Below, piece after piece: positions 34,932 to 44,051 of a stretch of DNA of 64,000 bases. How positions within the stretch are numbered: the first letter of the stretch is position 1; each line of letters starts with the position of its first letter. The notes under the pieces are model-generated. The model had not been told where the DNA came from. It searched no databases and saw only the letters and a program-made list of their open reading frames with translations. A program made the position numbers and the translations under genes. The DNA comes from Clostridia bacterium (GTDB lineage Bacteria; Bacillota; Clostridia; Christensenellales; Borkfalkiaceae): the NCBI GenBank assembly GCA_900770185.1, contig CAAGJM010000005.1, positions 16,838 through 80,837 of the forward strand. Direction: 5' to 3'.

Positions 34932-35580
34932 TTTCTTTTTGCTTAGATTCCTCTTCTTCAAGGGCTTTGAGTTTGTATATAAGCCGCATTAAACTTTCGC
35001 TCATGTTTATGTTTTCGCACGCGACGGATTTTCCGAAGTGAAGGTCTATCGGCGCGAAGTTCCAAATAGCCCTGACGCCAGCGTTTACCGCGCGCTCGGC
35101 GGCAGACTTTGCAATTTCTTTCTGCACGCAAATTATCGCGACGTCGGTTTTGTTTTGCGCAAGATAATTTTCAAGCTCGGAAACGTTTAATACCTTTACC
35201 CCTTGCGACGCGCGCACGTGGCTCGTTTCAACGTCGAAAATCGCCTTGATAAAGACGTTTTCCATTTTAAAACCTTTATAGTCGGCAAGTGCCTGACCTA
35301 TACGCCCGCCCCCTATAATTATTGCCGAACGCTCTTCTTTTAAGCCCAAAATGGAGCAGATTCTGCATTTTAAAAACTCCGCGTCGTAGCCGTAGCCTTG
35401 CTGACCGAATCCGCCGAAGATGCTTAAATCTTGCCGAACCTGCGAAGCGGTAAGATTAAGTTCTTCCGCAATCTTCGCGCTCGAAGCCCTTTCGACCCCG
35501 TCGCTTGCCATCTCTTTTAAACAGCGGTAATACTTCGGAAGGCGTTCTATTACGTTTTTAGATACGTTTTCGGGTTTCAT
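34912..35580 (-). CDS. rex: Redox-sensing transcriptional repressor Rex
   Basis: A 222-residue repressor that senses NADH/NAD+. The N-terminal winged helix contains SAKIAEELNLTASQVRQDLSIFGGFGQQGYGY. The C-terminal Rossmann domain has the nucleotide motif IIIGGGRIGQALADYKGF, and the family's WNFAPIDLHF near 190. In Clostridia Rex controls fermentation and NADH-consuming genes. I looked for clear Rex palindromes before mdh, fumC and the Hdr-Flx genes and did not find a convincing one. AAAAGG ribosome site before the ATG. Confidence 0.94.
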   Translation of the reverse strand: MKPENVSKNVIERLPKYYRCLKEMASDGVERASSAKIAEELNLTASQVRQDLSIFGGFGQQGYGYDAEFLKCRICSILGLKEERSAIIIGGGRIGQALADYKGFKMENVFIKAIFDVETSHVRASQGVKVLNVSELENYLAQNKTDVAIICVQKEIAKSAAERAVNAGVRAIWNFAPIDLHFGKSVACENINMSESLMRLIYKLKALEEEESKQKENGNEDK

Positions 35581-35593
35581 TTTATCCTTTTAA

Positions 35594-35622
35594 TTGCGTA
35601 AAAATTTTGGTTGTGCTATACT
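35594..35622 (+). promoter_or_regulatory. Promoter of the small protein gene at 35629 (leaderless geometry)
   Basis: TTGCGT (35594-35599), 17-bp spacer, TATACT (35617-35622). The ATG lies 6 nt after the -10 box, so transcription should begin at or next to it. No ribosome site is present. Confidence 0.6.
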
Positions 35623-35628
35623 TTAACT

Positions 35629-35889
35629 ATGGTAAAAATAGGCGCAAAGTTAGTTAAAAACAATAGGGTTATCAAACGGTACGAGTATATGAACGCAAAC
35701 GCGTACAGCGGAAGCGATTTTTATCGCTACGTCATCGATATTTGCAACAAACTCGATATCGGCGCGCCGATAGTCATACCCTATCACCGCGAATGTTACG
35801 AAAATTTTAACTCCGTCAAGTTTTTTAAAGACGATTTCGTCGACAACGTCCGCTTTGACTATATGTTTCTTGAAAACGACGACAGGTAA
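35629..35889 (+). CDS. Conserved-looking small protein of unknown function
   Basis: An 86-residue acidic and aromatic protein (MVKIGAKLVKNNRVIKRYEY opening) with no recognised domain, signal or membrane segment. The well-formed promoter directly before the ATG and normal codon use argue that it is a real gene. A TTG six codons upstream lies inside the -10 box and is not a credible start. It is divergent from rex with only 48 bp between starts, so both may respond to the same control. I do not recognise a function. Confidence 0.6.
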   Translation: MVKIGAKLVKNNRVIKRYEYMNANAYSGSDFYRYVIDICNKLDIGAPIVIPYHRECYENFNSVKFFKDDFVDNVRFDYMFLENDDR

Positions 35890-35939
35890 TTTGCGGGGAA
35901 AGGTCGCGCACTCTACGCCCTAATCACTATCCGCTAACC

Positions 35940-36295
35940 ACTATCCACTTATTGTCATGTTGAGCGGAGCGTAAGCGTAGTCGAAACATCTAGCCGTTAG
36001 GCGCAAATTATATATAAAATGCGGCGTGCCGCCTAGATCCTTCGACAAGCTCAGGATGACGAGTTGAGAAGTTTATCTCTCGGCGAAATATCTCGTGTAA
36101 ACGAAAACGGACGCTGAATACGGTCGAATTTTTGGTGGAATCCGAAACGCTTACGTAGGGCGGGGGCTTGCTCCCGCCGTTTTTTATTAAATATCTACCT
36201 GTCACCCTGAGCGAAACGGTCGCTGAATACGGGCGGGGTTTTGGTAGAATCCGAAACGCTTACGTAGGGCGGGGGCTTGCTCCCGCCGTTACTAT
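35940..36295. repeat. Dispersed repeats (family C plus 'cgggggcttgctcccg' units)
   Basis: 35945-36065 is family C ('gagcggagcgtaagcg', 'cttcgacaagctcagg'). Two direct copies of a unit of about 80 bp follow. Each contains 'ggtggaatccgaaacgctt' or a variant and 'acgtagggcgggggcttgct' (36115-36180 and 36215-36290). The same 'gggcgggg' unit appears near 14.5 and 52.0 kb. Confidence 0.7.
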
Positions 36296-36384
36296 TCTTT
36301 AGTATACAATCATTTATCCATAATTTCAACCCTTTTTTAGCGCATAAAACATAATATTTTGCTCAAATTAACTAAGGGTGTATT

Positions 36385-36594
36385 ATGAAAATAACTTCTG
36401 TAATAGCGTTTATTATCGTAATCGTCGGCGCGCTTAACTGGCTTTTAGTCGGATTGTTCGGCTTCGACTTAGTCGCCGCGGTGTTCGGCACGATGAGCGT
36501 CTGGTCGAGAATAGTCTATTCTCTGGTCGGCTTAGGCGGCTTGTTTATGATATTTTTTATCTACGCATTCAAGCCTTTTAAACACGTGCAATAA
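36385..36594 (+). CDS. DUF378 family small membrane protein
   Basis: A 69-residue protein with two hydrophobic segments, VIAFIIVIVGALNWLLVGLF and IVYSLVGLGGLFMIFFIYAF. The GALNWLLVGLFGFDLVAAVFG core defines DUF378. The function is unknown in all members I know of. Single gene with an AAGGGTG ribosome site and followed by a strong convergent terminator. Confidence 0.9.
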   Translation: MKITSVIAFIIVIVGALNWLLVGLFGFDLVAAVFGTMSVWSRIVYSLVGLGGLFMIFFIYAFKPFKHVQ

Positions 36595-36604
36595 AAATTT
36601 AAAC

Positions 36605-36636
36605 ATAGGCGGGGCGCAAAATCGCGCCCCGCCTAT
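36605..36636. terminator. Bidirectional terminator between DUF378 gene and queT
   Basis: Thirteen-base-pair stem ATAGGCGGGGCGC/GCGCCCCGCCTAT with a 6-nt loop, between convergent genes. T-rich sequence follows on both strands. Confidence 0.8.
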
Positions 36637-36661
36637 TGCATTTTAACCTTGTTGAATGAAT

Positions 36662-37168
36662 TTATTTTTCCTTATATATTTTTATCATTGCGAAAAACAG
36701 TATTCCTCCCAAAACGTAAACCGCCGCAAATTCGCCTAAAAAGACGGTAAGCATGTTGAAAAAGAAGTATTCTTTACTGCTTGTTGCAATAAGTATGGTT
36801 ATAGGCACGGTTACCGCGTTGAGCGCAATGGGGAACGCCCCGCCCGTCAAAAATTTAAGCCACGGTTTTTTCAACTTGCCCGCAACAAACCTTGTAAGTA
36901 TCGCCGCAACAAGCGTTGCAAGCGTTCCGATAAGCATATCTATGGGCGCAAAGCTGAAAATGTTGGATATTAAGCAACCGACCGTCAACCCGACGATTGC
37001 CTCCGGCATAAACAGCGGCAAAATCGTCAACGCTTCCGAAAAACGAATTTGCACCGCCCCGTAAGAAAGTGGCTGAAACGCCACCGTTAAGACGACGTAT
37101 AACGCCGCCACCACCGCCGCGCGCGCTAAGCGTGCGGCAGAAAAAGCCTGCTTTTGGTTGTTGTTCAT
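36662..37168 (-). CDS. queT: QueT-type ECF transporter S component (queuosine precursor uptake)
   Basis: A 168-residue membrane protein with about five hydrophobic segments. The sequence LSYGAVQIRFSEALTILPLFMPEAIVGL is characteristic of QueT, the substrate-binding subunit that imports the queuosine precursor preQ1 or queuine through a shared ECF ATPase module. No ECF ATPase genes are nearby, as is usual for group II ECF systems. A 110-nt structured leader precedes it. GAGG ribosome site. Confidence 0.88.
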   Translation of the reverse strand: MNNNQKQAFSAARLARAAVVAALYVVLTVAFQPLSYGAVQIRFSEALTILPLFMPEAIVGLTVGCLISNIFSFAPIDMLIGTLATLVAAILTRFVAGKLKKPWLKFLTGGAFPIALNAVTVPITILIATSSKEYFFFNMLTVFLGEFAAVYVLGGILFFAMIKIYKEK

Positions 37169-37275
37169 TTGTTGTACCTCGGTTTTTTTATTTTACCCAA
37201 GCAAGGTTCCCGCTTATGGCAACCCTTACGGGTAATTTATGGGAAGTGTTTTCCGAAAACCTTCCCTTTTTATTT
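37169..37275 (-). promoter_or_regulatory. Structured queT leader, possible preQ1-type riboswitch
   Basis: On the minus strand the leader folds a GGGAAG...CTTCCC hairpin, then ACCC-gtaa-GGGT, then GCGGGAACC and CTTGGGT, which could pair back to the earlier ACCC. Pseudoknotted preQ1 riboswitches commonly precede queT. I cannot match this to a specific preQ1 class by eye. Confidence 0.35.
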
Positions 37276-37314
37276 AATTAGAGTTTAATGGATAGCGATT
37301 AGAAGCCGTAGGGG

Positions 37315-37600
37315 GTTGGCGCCTCGACGACCCGCTCTTCCCGTCATCCTGAGCGATGAGCGAAGGATCCAGCGAAGCGTATTCAATAAGCGTATTCAAT
37401 ATTAAAATGCGCCTTACGGCTAGATGTTTCGACTGCGCTTACGCTCCGCTATTCGGCGATTAACGCTAACGCGTAAAACTGTTGTTTTCGCATTTGTAAA
37501 AACAAATGCAATCGCCTTATACTTGCTGTCGTTAAAATCTACTTGCAAGCAAAGTTTTTAACTCTCTGCGCCAACATGACGAACGGCGTTATTATATTTG
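37315..37600. repeat. Dispersed repeat cluster (family C, reverse orientation)
   Basis: Contains the family C segments in reverse-complement order relative to 11.9 and 33.0 kb: 'gatgtttcgactgcgctt', 'attcggcgattaacgctaac', 'aatcgccttatacttgc' and 'gtttttaactctctgcgcc'. Confidence 0.7.
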
Positions 37601-37669
37601 AACCAGCCAATCCCCCTTAAATTCCCCCTTTAACAAAGGGGACAAGAACGCACGATAATATGTTTCATC

Positions 37670-38050
37670 GCGATGAGGAGGCGCAATTGGTTATGAGTAG
37701 AATTTTTGCGGAATTAGCGCCGTTTTACTCAAACTAATGCGACGGGGAGGAGCGTTTTGTCGTAAGTTAGATTTTTAGCGAATTAAAATTGCGTTTAGGC
37801 GAGGCAAACACCCGAAGTTGTACTTGCCGTACGGTGAGCGGCAACCAACGCAGTTTAGTACAAAGTCCATACTCTCCATCGCGACGAGGAGGATCAATTA
37901 GTTGTGAGTTAGCGATTTTGGGAATTAGTGCCGTTTTAGGCAAGGCAGTTGCCCGCCGCTGTACTTTTTGTACTGCAAGCGGCAACTAACGCCGCATAAG
38001 GCGGCAATAAACCCCAAATCGCAACGACACAACTAATTGCGACGACTAAT
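37670..38050. repeat. Cluster of long palindromic elements (family A): one partial, two complete
   Basis: A truncated left arm (37670-37735) is followed by complete copies at about 37738-37880 and 37881-38050. The last is a clear example: outer arms 'ggatcaattagttgtgagtt' and 'cgacacaactaattgcgac', inner arms 'gcagttgcc' and 'ggcaactaac', apex 'gctgtactttttgtactgc'. 38050-38215 is AT-rich and otherwise featureless. Confidence 0.75.
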
Positions 38051-38215
38051 TCAAATGGCAGTCCGCAAATACTTGCAAACTGCCACTTGAAAAAATATAT
38101 GATAAGGGGGAAAATGATGAGCTATTTAAGATGTTTATAATATACGCCTTATTTTTTTATTTGTAAAGCGTTTTAACGCCGTTTTTTAAATTTTTTTAAA
38201 AAATTTTTTGTTATT

Positions 38216-39634
38216 TTAAAGGTCGTTGTCGGTTTTTTGCGGGGTTTTTCTCAAAAATCGGTAAAATTTGCCTGTTTTGGCCACTTTACAAAAACCGCAT
38301 TTCGTTAAAAGTCGCAAAGATTTTTCGTTTTTATCGTAGCATTTTGCCTTTAATTTAAGGTGTAAAACGCTCTCGGCATATAAAATAAGCGCGTTTAAAG
38401 CGTCGTAAGCTAAACCCTTGCCCTGATATTTTTTAAACAACCTTATGCCGACTTCCGAAAAACCGTCGTAGTCAAAATTATATAAAATCGCTTCGCCGAG
38501 CATTTCGCCGCCCGTGCTTAACCGTATCGCAAAGCAAGCGTTCACGCCCTTTTTAAAGTCGCTTGCCTGCATTTTATAAAAACAGTCTTCCGTTAAAACT
38601 TTTATATCTTTTTTATAATCGTAGCCCCAGTAGCGGTTGTTTGCTTTTTGCGTGTTAAGTTTAAAGTAAGCTTTCGCGTCGCTTTTTTTAATACTGTTCA
38701 AAACCACCCTTTCGCCCTTTACGGTCGGCATTTTTTTTATGGGCATGGGGTAGTTTACGACTATTTGGTTTTTATTTATGAGCGAAACGGGGTGATACTG
38801 CGTTTTTGAAATCCTTAACCCCGTATCCCCCGCGTCGTCTTCACGGTTTGCGTACCTGACGGCGGGGTCTAAGACAGACTTACAAAAAGCGTTGAAAGTG
38901 GCGGGGTATGCCCCCTCGTAAGTCGTCAACGCCTTTTCGACGTGAATAATAAGCACATCGCCCGCAACTTCGCCCACGGTAAACGCAACCATTTTGCCGT
39001 TTACCCTCATCGCGCCGCCCGTAAAATAGCGCGGGTGATAATTTTCGACGATTTTAAGGGTGTTTTTAAACTCTTCCCTTTCAACCTCGCCCATCTTTTT
39101 ATGCTCGCGCCTATACTCTTTTAAAAATTCTTTAACTTCGCTAAGGTCGCTTTTTTTAAGCGGAGTGAACTCATAATTCGGATACAGCTTTTTGAACTTG
39201 TTTATATGGTTCCTTTGCCCGCCGTACTTTTTGCCCGCGAACGCGCGGATATCGTCGATATTATATAAATAATCGCTGTAATCGCGGTTGAAAGTTACGG
39301 TCGCCAAGACTCCGTAGCGAGTTTTAAAATAGTCTAAAAACTCGTCGTCGACGCAAGTAAAACGCACCTTCATTTCGTTTTCGACGCAGTAATTTTCAAT
39401 TTCTTTTATAGCTTTATCGAAGTTATCGCCGACCGGGGGCAAAAACCACGTTTCGCCGCGGTATTTAAGTTTTACGATAAGCGCGTTTTCGATTTTTGCG
39501 AACTCGTAAAAATACTGCTCGTCCCACATTATAAAAACGCCCAATGATATATCGCACGCCTTATACTTCATGTTTAAGATATACTTTCGTATCTCGCCGT
39601 AAATTTTTTCGTTAAGTTTTTTAAATTTCAGCAT
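38216..39634 (-). CDS. DUF2156-GNAT two-domain acyltransferase
   Basis: This 472-residue soluble protein joins two GNAT-related modules. Residues 1-about 300 resemble DUF2156 (the phosphatidylglycerol lysyltransferase C-terminal fold): a glycine/arginine pattern KKYGGQRNHINKFKKLYPNY and EGAYPATFNAFCKSVL. Residues about 315-465 are a RimJ-type GNAT N-acetyltransferase with the acetyl-CoA loop KKYQGKGLAYDAL. No membrane segments are present, so it is not a full MprF. Separate-chain versions of both domains are common; the fusion suggests linked acylation steps, but I cannot name the substrate. It lies 80 bp downstream of parB and may be read with parAB. Confidence 0.72.
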   Translation of the reverse strand: MLKFKKLNEKIYGEIRKYILNMKYKACDISLGVFIMWDEQYFYEFAKIENALIVKLKYRGETWFLPPVGDNFDKAIKEIENYCVENEMKVRFTCVDDEFLDYFKTRYGVLATVTFNRDYSDYLYNIDDIRAFAGKKYGGQRNHINKFKKLYPNYEFTPLKKSDLSEVKEFLKEYRREHKKMGEVEREEFKNTLKIVENYHPRYFTGGAMRVNGKMVAFTVGEVAGDVLIIHVEKALTTYEGAYPATFNAFCKSVLDPAVRYANREDDAGDTGLRISKTQYHPVSLINKNQIVVNYPMPIKKMPTVKGERVVLNSIKKSDAKAYFKLNTQKANNRYWGYDYKKDIKVLTEDCFYKMQASDFKKGVNACFAIRLSTGGEMLGEAILYNFDYDGFSEVGIRLFKKYQGKGLAYDALNALILYAESVLHLKLKAKCYDKNEKSLRLLTKCGFCKVAKTGKFYRFLRKTPQKTDNDL

Positions 39635-39713
39635 AAGTTGTTTAAAAAAAACCGCGCCGACTAAAAAATCGAAAACGCGGCTGTAACCGAGCGGGGATAT
39701 CCCGCCCTTCTTA

Positions 39714-40628
39714 TTATTTTTTATTTTTTTCGTTTTCCAAAATTTCGACTATATCGAAAAGCCTGTCCAAATCGTCGGTTGTATAATAATCTATGTAAAT
39801 ACGCCCTTTGTTTTGGTTGCCGATCGCCGCGACTTTGGTGCCGAAAGTTTGTTGCATCCTTGCAATCAAATCTTTAAGTTCAAGCCCCAAATCTTGCCCG
39901 CGTTTTATTTTTTTAACGCTTTTTTTAACTTCGGGCGGGTTAAAATAATCTTTAACCGCCTGCTCGGTTTCTCTTACGGAAAGCCCTTCGTCAACGATGC
40001 GCCCCGCAAGCTTTACCTGCTCGCTGACGGGAAGGGTGACGAGCGTGCGCGCGTGCCCCGACGAAAGTTTATTATTCGCTACGAGCTTTATAACCTCGCC
40101 GTCAAGCGATAAAAGCCTTAAAGTGTTGGCTATCGCCGAACGGCTTTTCCCGATACGGTCGGAAAGCTCTTCCTGCGTAAGCGAATAATCGAGCATCAAC
40201 TGCTTCATCGCGTTTGCGGCTTCAATGGGGTTTAAATCTTCACGCTGTAAGTTTTCGATTAAAGATATCTCTTTAATTTTCCGCTCGTCGTACTCTTTGA
40301 CGACCGCGGGTATAGAATTAAGCCCCGCAAGTTTACTTGCGCGGAACCTTCTTTCGCCCGCGATAATCATGTACTTGTCGCCCTCTTTATTGACGACTAT
40401 CGGCATGATAACGCCGTTCGCTTTTATGGACGCGGAAAGTTCCTGAAGCGCGTCCGCGTCGAAAATTTTACGCGGCTGGTCGGGGTTTGCGTAAATATCG
40501 TCGAGCGGTATTTCGGTAACGCCCTGCTTAATATCTTTTTCGGTAACGCCTAAGGTCTTGTCGTAGTCTTCTTCGGTGGACTGAAACAACGCCGAAAGCC
40601 CTCTGCCTAAACCTTTGTTCACGCTCAT
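39714..40628 (-). CDS. parB: Chromosome partitioning protein ParB (Spo0J)
   Basis: A 304-residue CTP-dependent DNA clamp that loads at parS and spreads. The opening KGLGRGLSALF is the ParA-stimulating peptide. The CTP-binding motif GERRFR is at 91-96, and ENLQREDLNPIEAA (box II) follows. The helix-turn-helix (TQEELSDRIGKSRSAIANTLRLL) reads parS. The C-terminal dimer region follows. Two matching parS sites lie 4.8 kb upstream in the gene-free region. It starts 1 bp after parA. Confidence 0.97.
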   Translation of the reverse strand: MSVNKGLGRGLSALFQSTEEDYDKTLGVTEKDIKQGVTEIPLDDIYANPDQPRKIFDADALQELSASIKANGVIMPIVVNKEGDKYMIIAGERRFRASKLAGLNSIPAVVKEYDERKIKEISLIENLQREDLNPIEAANAMKQLMLDYSLTQEELSDRIGKSRSAIANTLRLLSLDGEVIKLVANNKLSSGHARTLVTLPVSEQVKLAGRIVDEGLSVRETEQAVKDYFNPPEVKKSVKKIKRGQDLGLELKDLIARMQQTFGTKVAAIGNQNKGRIYIDYYTTDDLDRLFDIVEILENEKNKK

Positions 40629-40629
40629 T

Positions 40630-41397
40630 TTAATTCTCTCCCTTCGCTAAAAATTCTTTGGTGAGTTGAAGATACGCTTTTGCGCCCGCGCACTTAGGGT
40701 CGTGCACCATAACCGGCACGCCGTGGCTCGGCGCTTCGGAAACCCTTATGTTGCGGGGTATAACCGTTTTGTACACTTTATCGCCGAAAAATTCGCGTAT
40801 TTCGCTCGCTATCTGACGGGAAACGAGCGCGCGCCCGTCGTACATCGTCATGATAACGCCTTTTATTTTTAATGATTTGTTGAGGTGCCTGACCACCTGG
40901 TCAATCGTGTTTTTAAGTTGCAATAAACCCTCGAGCGCGTAATATTCGCACTGTATGGGAATCAGAATATCGTCTGCGGAAGCAAGCGCGTTTATCGTTA
41001 ACAGGCCGAGCGACGGCGGACAGTCGATAGTTATGTAATCAAAGTCGTCTTTGACCGCTTCGAGCGCGGTTAAAAGCCGTTTTTCGCGATTCAAGCAGTA
41101 AACAAGTTCCACTTCCGCCCCCGCTAAATCTATGCTTGCGGGGAGAATAAACAAGTTTTCGATGCTCGTTTTAAGCGCAACGTCGGCTACGCTTACCTCG
41201 TCTATCAAAACGTTATAGACGGAAGATTTCATTCCGCCCTTGTTAAAGCCCAAGCCCGTGGTGGCGTTGCCTTGCGGGTCCATATCGACTATAAGCACCT
41301 TTTTGCCTAAACTTGCAAGGTATGCCGACATATTAACGCAAGTCGTCGTCTTGCCGACGCCGCCTTTTTGGTTTGAAAAAGCAATAATTTCGCCCAT
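40630..41397 (-). CDS. parA: Chromosome partitioning ATPase ParA (Soj)
   Basis: A 255-residue deviant-Walker ATPase. KGGVGKTT is at 11-18, and DMDPQGNATTGLG and TIDCPPSLGLLT follow in the usual places. It drives ParB-parS complexes apart and in Bacillus also modulates DnaA. The ATG has an AAGGAA ribosome site. The usual neighbours gidA/mnmE/rsmG are not adjacent: rsmG sits 15 kb away and on the other strand. Confidence 0.97.
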   Translation of the reverse strand: MGEIIAFSNQKGGVGKTTTCVNMSAYLASLGKKVLIVDMDPQGNATTGLGFNKGGMKSSVYNVLIDEVSVADVALKTSIENLFILPASIDLAGAEVELVYCLNREKRLLTALEAVKDDFDYITIDCPPSLGLLTINALASADDILIPIQCEYYALEGLLQLKNTIDQVVRHLNKSLKIKGVIMTMYDGRALVSRQIASEIREFFGDKVYKTVIPRNIRVSEAPSHGVPVMVHDPKCAGAKAYLQLTKEFLAKGEN

Positions 41398-41487
41398 AAC
41401 TTATTCCTTTAAGGTTCTTTTACCGTTTTATTTCGGTAGGCTTTAAGTTTTTCTCAGCCACTTAAAACCGCCCGTTTTTAAGTTCGT

Positions 41488-43602
41488 TCAGTCTTTTTTG
41501 TCGCCGCTATTCCCGTCGCTTTCGGCGGCGTCTTCTCTTTTTTCTGTAGACTTATTCGCGGATTTTTGAGCGGAAGGTTTAACTTCGGCTGAATTATCGC
41601 CCTCTGCTTTAGCTCTTTTAGCTTCTTCCTCTTCGAGCTTTTCTTCGCGCTTTTTGTCCATAGACTGTTCCATTTTTACAAACGGGTTAATCTTGGCGGT
41701 GTCGTCCTTTTCAGCCATAACCGCCATAATTTCGTCGGCGGACTTCCCGTCCATAATCATATCGACTTCGTCCTGATAAATGGTTTCGCGCTCAACTAGC
41801 AACTTTGCCATATTGTCAAGTTTAGACCTGTTTGCGCAAAGTAGTTCCGTCGCTTTTTTATGCGCGTCCTTAATAATGCTTTCGACCTCTAAGTCGATAA
41901 CTTTAGCAAGTTCTTCACTGTAAGTCGCGCGGGTCTGCATATCTTTGCCGATAAACACCTGCCCGTCGCCGCTGTAATTGACGGGGCCTATCTTATCGCT
42001 CATACCCCATTCGGTGACCATTTTGCGCGCGCGGTCGGTTACGACGCTTATATCGTTCGACGCGCCCGCCGATATATCTTTAATGATAATTTCTTCCGCA
42101 ACCCTGCCGCCGAGCGTCATCACGATATCGTCTAAAAGTTTACTCTTTTCAAGGTGATTGTCGTCGCTGTCGGGGCGGGTCATGGTGTAACCTGCCGCCA
42201 TGCCGCGGGGGATAATGGATACTTCCTGCACGGGGTCGCATCCTGGAAGAAGACGGGCAAGTATAGCGTGACCCGATTCGTGGTAAGCGGTTATGCGCTT
42301 ATCCGTTTCGGTAACTACCCTGCTCTTTTTCTGCGGGCCGATTATAACTTTGTTAATCGCTTCGTACAAATCGATATTTGATATAGCGTGGCGGTTGCCG
42401 CGCGCCGCTAAAATAGCCGCTTCGTTCAAAAGGTTAGCTAAGTCCGCGCCGCTGAAGCCCGCCGTCATTCTCGCAAGGACTTTAAAGTTTACGTCGGGTT
42501 CCAAAGGTTTGTTCCTTGCGTGGACTTTTAAAATAGCTTCCCTGCCGCGAACGTCGGGAATATTGACGTAAATTTGTCTGTCAAACCTGCCGGGGCGCAT
42601 AAGCGCGGGGTCTAAAATATCCGCGCGGTTGGTCGCCGCCATTATAATGATGCCTTCGTTTGCGTCGAAGCCGTCCATTTGTACCAAAAGTTGGTTAAGG
42701 GTCTGCTCTCTTTCGTCGTTACCGCCGCCAAGTCCCGCGCCGCGCTGTCTGCCGACGGCGTCGATTTCGTCGATAAACACTATGCACGGCATGTTCTTTT
42801 TAGCGGTCGCAAACAAATCCCTCACGCGGGACGCACCCACGCCGACGAACATTTCGACAAAGTCGCTGCCCGATATCGAGAAAAACGGAACGTTCGCTTC
42901 GCCCGCGACGGCTTTCGCAAACAGCGTTTTACCCGTGCCCGGAGGGCCTACCAAAAGCACCCCTTTAGGTATCCTTGCACCGAGTTCCGAGAACTTTTTC
43001 GGGTTCTTTAAAAACTCGACTATTTCCTGAAGTTCCTGTTTTTCCTCTTCCGCGCCCGCAACGTCGGTAAAGCGAACTTTAACGTTCTGGCTTACGCGCG
43101 TTTTGGTCTTACCGAAGTCCATCGCCGACTTACCCCCGCCGTTTACCGAGCGCATCGTTATTATAACGATGATAACGCCCACCGCAACGACCGACAAAGG
43201 AAGCAATAGCGACGACCACAGCGCGCCCGAATTGGGGTCTGAATAGTCTACTTTTATACCGTTCGACGCGAGATAGTCTACCATCTTGTCGCCGAAAACG
43301 TTGCTTTCGGAACTGCGCGCATAACTCGTTTTGTATTTTGCGCGGCCGTCTTTATAACCCGTTATGTTATAGGAATCTATTACTATCGTGTCGATTTCCG
43401 CTTTATCGCCGCTGAACGCGAACTTAACTTCGCCGCTTGCGTCGGCTTTATCCGTCACGGTCACGCCGCAATAAGTCAGAAACTCGCTCGTCGTAACGTC
43501 TTTAACGCTGAAAATTCTCACGAGATAATACACAACGAAGAAAGACGCGATGACGAACGCACCGAGTATCAACCATATTTTGATATTATTATTTTTTTTC
43601 AT
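41488..43602 (-). CDS. ftsH: ATP-dependent zinc metalloprotease FtsH
   Basis: A 704-residue membrane AAA protease. There is an N-terminal membrane segment (IWLILGAFVIASFFVVYYLV), an extracytoplasmic domain of about 100 residues, and a second membrane segment (SLLLPLSVVAVGVIIVIITM). The AAA domain has Walker A GPPGTGKT and Walker B CIVFIDEID, and the zinc site is HESGH. A lysine/glutamate-rich tail of about 70 residues, unusually long, ends the protein. The start at 43602 is chosen because GGAGG precedes it; the open frame extends 48 codons further upstream without a ribosome site. The region upstream is repetitive. Confidence 0.96.
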   Translation of the reverse strand: MKKNNNIKIWLILGAFVIASFFVVYYLVRIFSVKDVTTSEFLTYCGVTVTDKADASGEVKFAFSGDKAEIDTIVIDSYNITGYKDGRAKYKTSYARSSESNVFGDKMVDYLASNGIKVDYSDPNSGALWSSLLLPLSVVAVGVIIVIITMRSVNGGGKSAMDFGKTKTRVSQNVKVRFTDVAGAEEEKQELQEIVEFLKNPKKFSELGARIPKGVLLVGPPGTGKTLFAKAVAGEANVPFFSISGSDFVEMFVGVGASRVRDLFATAKKNMPCIVFIDEIDAVGRQRGAGLGGGNDEREQTLNQLLVQMDGFDANEGIIIMAATNRADILDPALMRPGRFDRQIYVNIPDVRGREAILKVHARNKPLEPDVNFKVLARMTAGFSGADLANLLNEAAILAARGNRHAISNIDLYEAINKVIIGPQKKSRVVTETDKRITAYHESGHAILARLLPGCDPVQEVSIIPRGMAAGYTMTRPDSDDNHLEKSKLLDDIVMTLGGRVAEEIIIKDISAGASNDISVVTDRARKMVTEWGMSDKIGPVNYSGDGQVFIGKDMQTRATYSEELAKVIDLEVESIIKDAHKKATELLCANRSKLDNMAKLLVERETIYQDEVDMIMDGKSADEIMAVMAEKDDTAKINPFVKMEQSMDKKREEKLEEEEAKRAKAEGDNSAEVKPSAQKSANKSTEKREDAAESDGNSGDKKD

Positions 43603-43780
43603 TAAGCCCTCCAAGTCAGGTCTTCGATTTTTAAATTTGTTTAGCGGGTAGCGGGTAGCAGCGCCACGACGCCCCATAGCGAATAGCGGGTAGAATTTAT
43701 TATACGTTCCGCACAACCGTTCCGTATCCGTACAACTGTCCCGCACAACTCGCGTCGGCTTAAACTTACATAAACCGTAG

Positions 43781-44051
43781 CGATATCCGTATTGCCTCGA
43801 TATCCGTTTTACACCGATATCCGTATAGCCTCGATATCCGTATTACGCCGATATCCGTATTGCTCCGATATCCATACCGACAGGCTGATATTTAAGCGTG
43901 TCAGTTATAAACTTACGTTGGCAGTAGGGGTCGGTGTCCGCATTGCCCGATATCTGCATTGCCTCGGTATCCGTATTGCCTCGGTATCCATACCGATAGG
44001 CTGATATTTAAGCGTGTCAGTTATAAACTTACATTGGCAGTAGGGGGTCGG
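43781..44051. repeat. 17-bp tandem iteron-like repeats and a higher-order duplication
   Basis: Five exact-length units of 17 bp (type cgatatccgtattgcct) run head to tail from 43781, then continue into a longer block with 'ccataccgacaggctgat' and 'gtgtcagttataaactta'. After a 17-bp-unit pair at 43948-43981 the longer block repeats (43982-44051), 116 bp from its first copy. There is no spacer structure like CRISPR. It lies between ftsH and the parS sites. Confidence 0.85.

Noticed and set aside
43792..44004. Open frame over the 17-bp tandem repeats
   Set aside because: The repeat length is not a multiple of three, so no periodic peptide results, and there is no ribosome site. The frame is a by-product of the array.
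43781..44051. CRISPR array
   Set aside because: Units are contiguous without unique spacers, and no cas genes are present.
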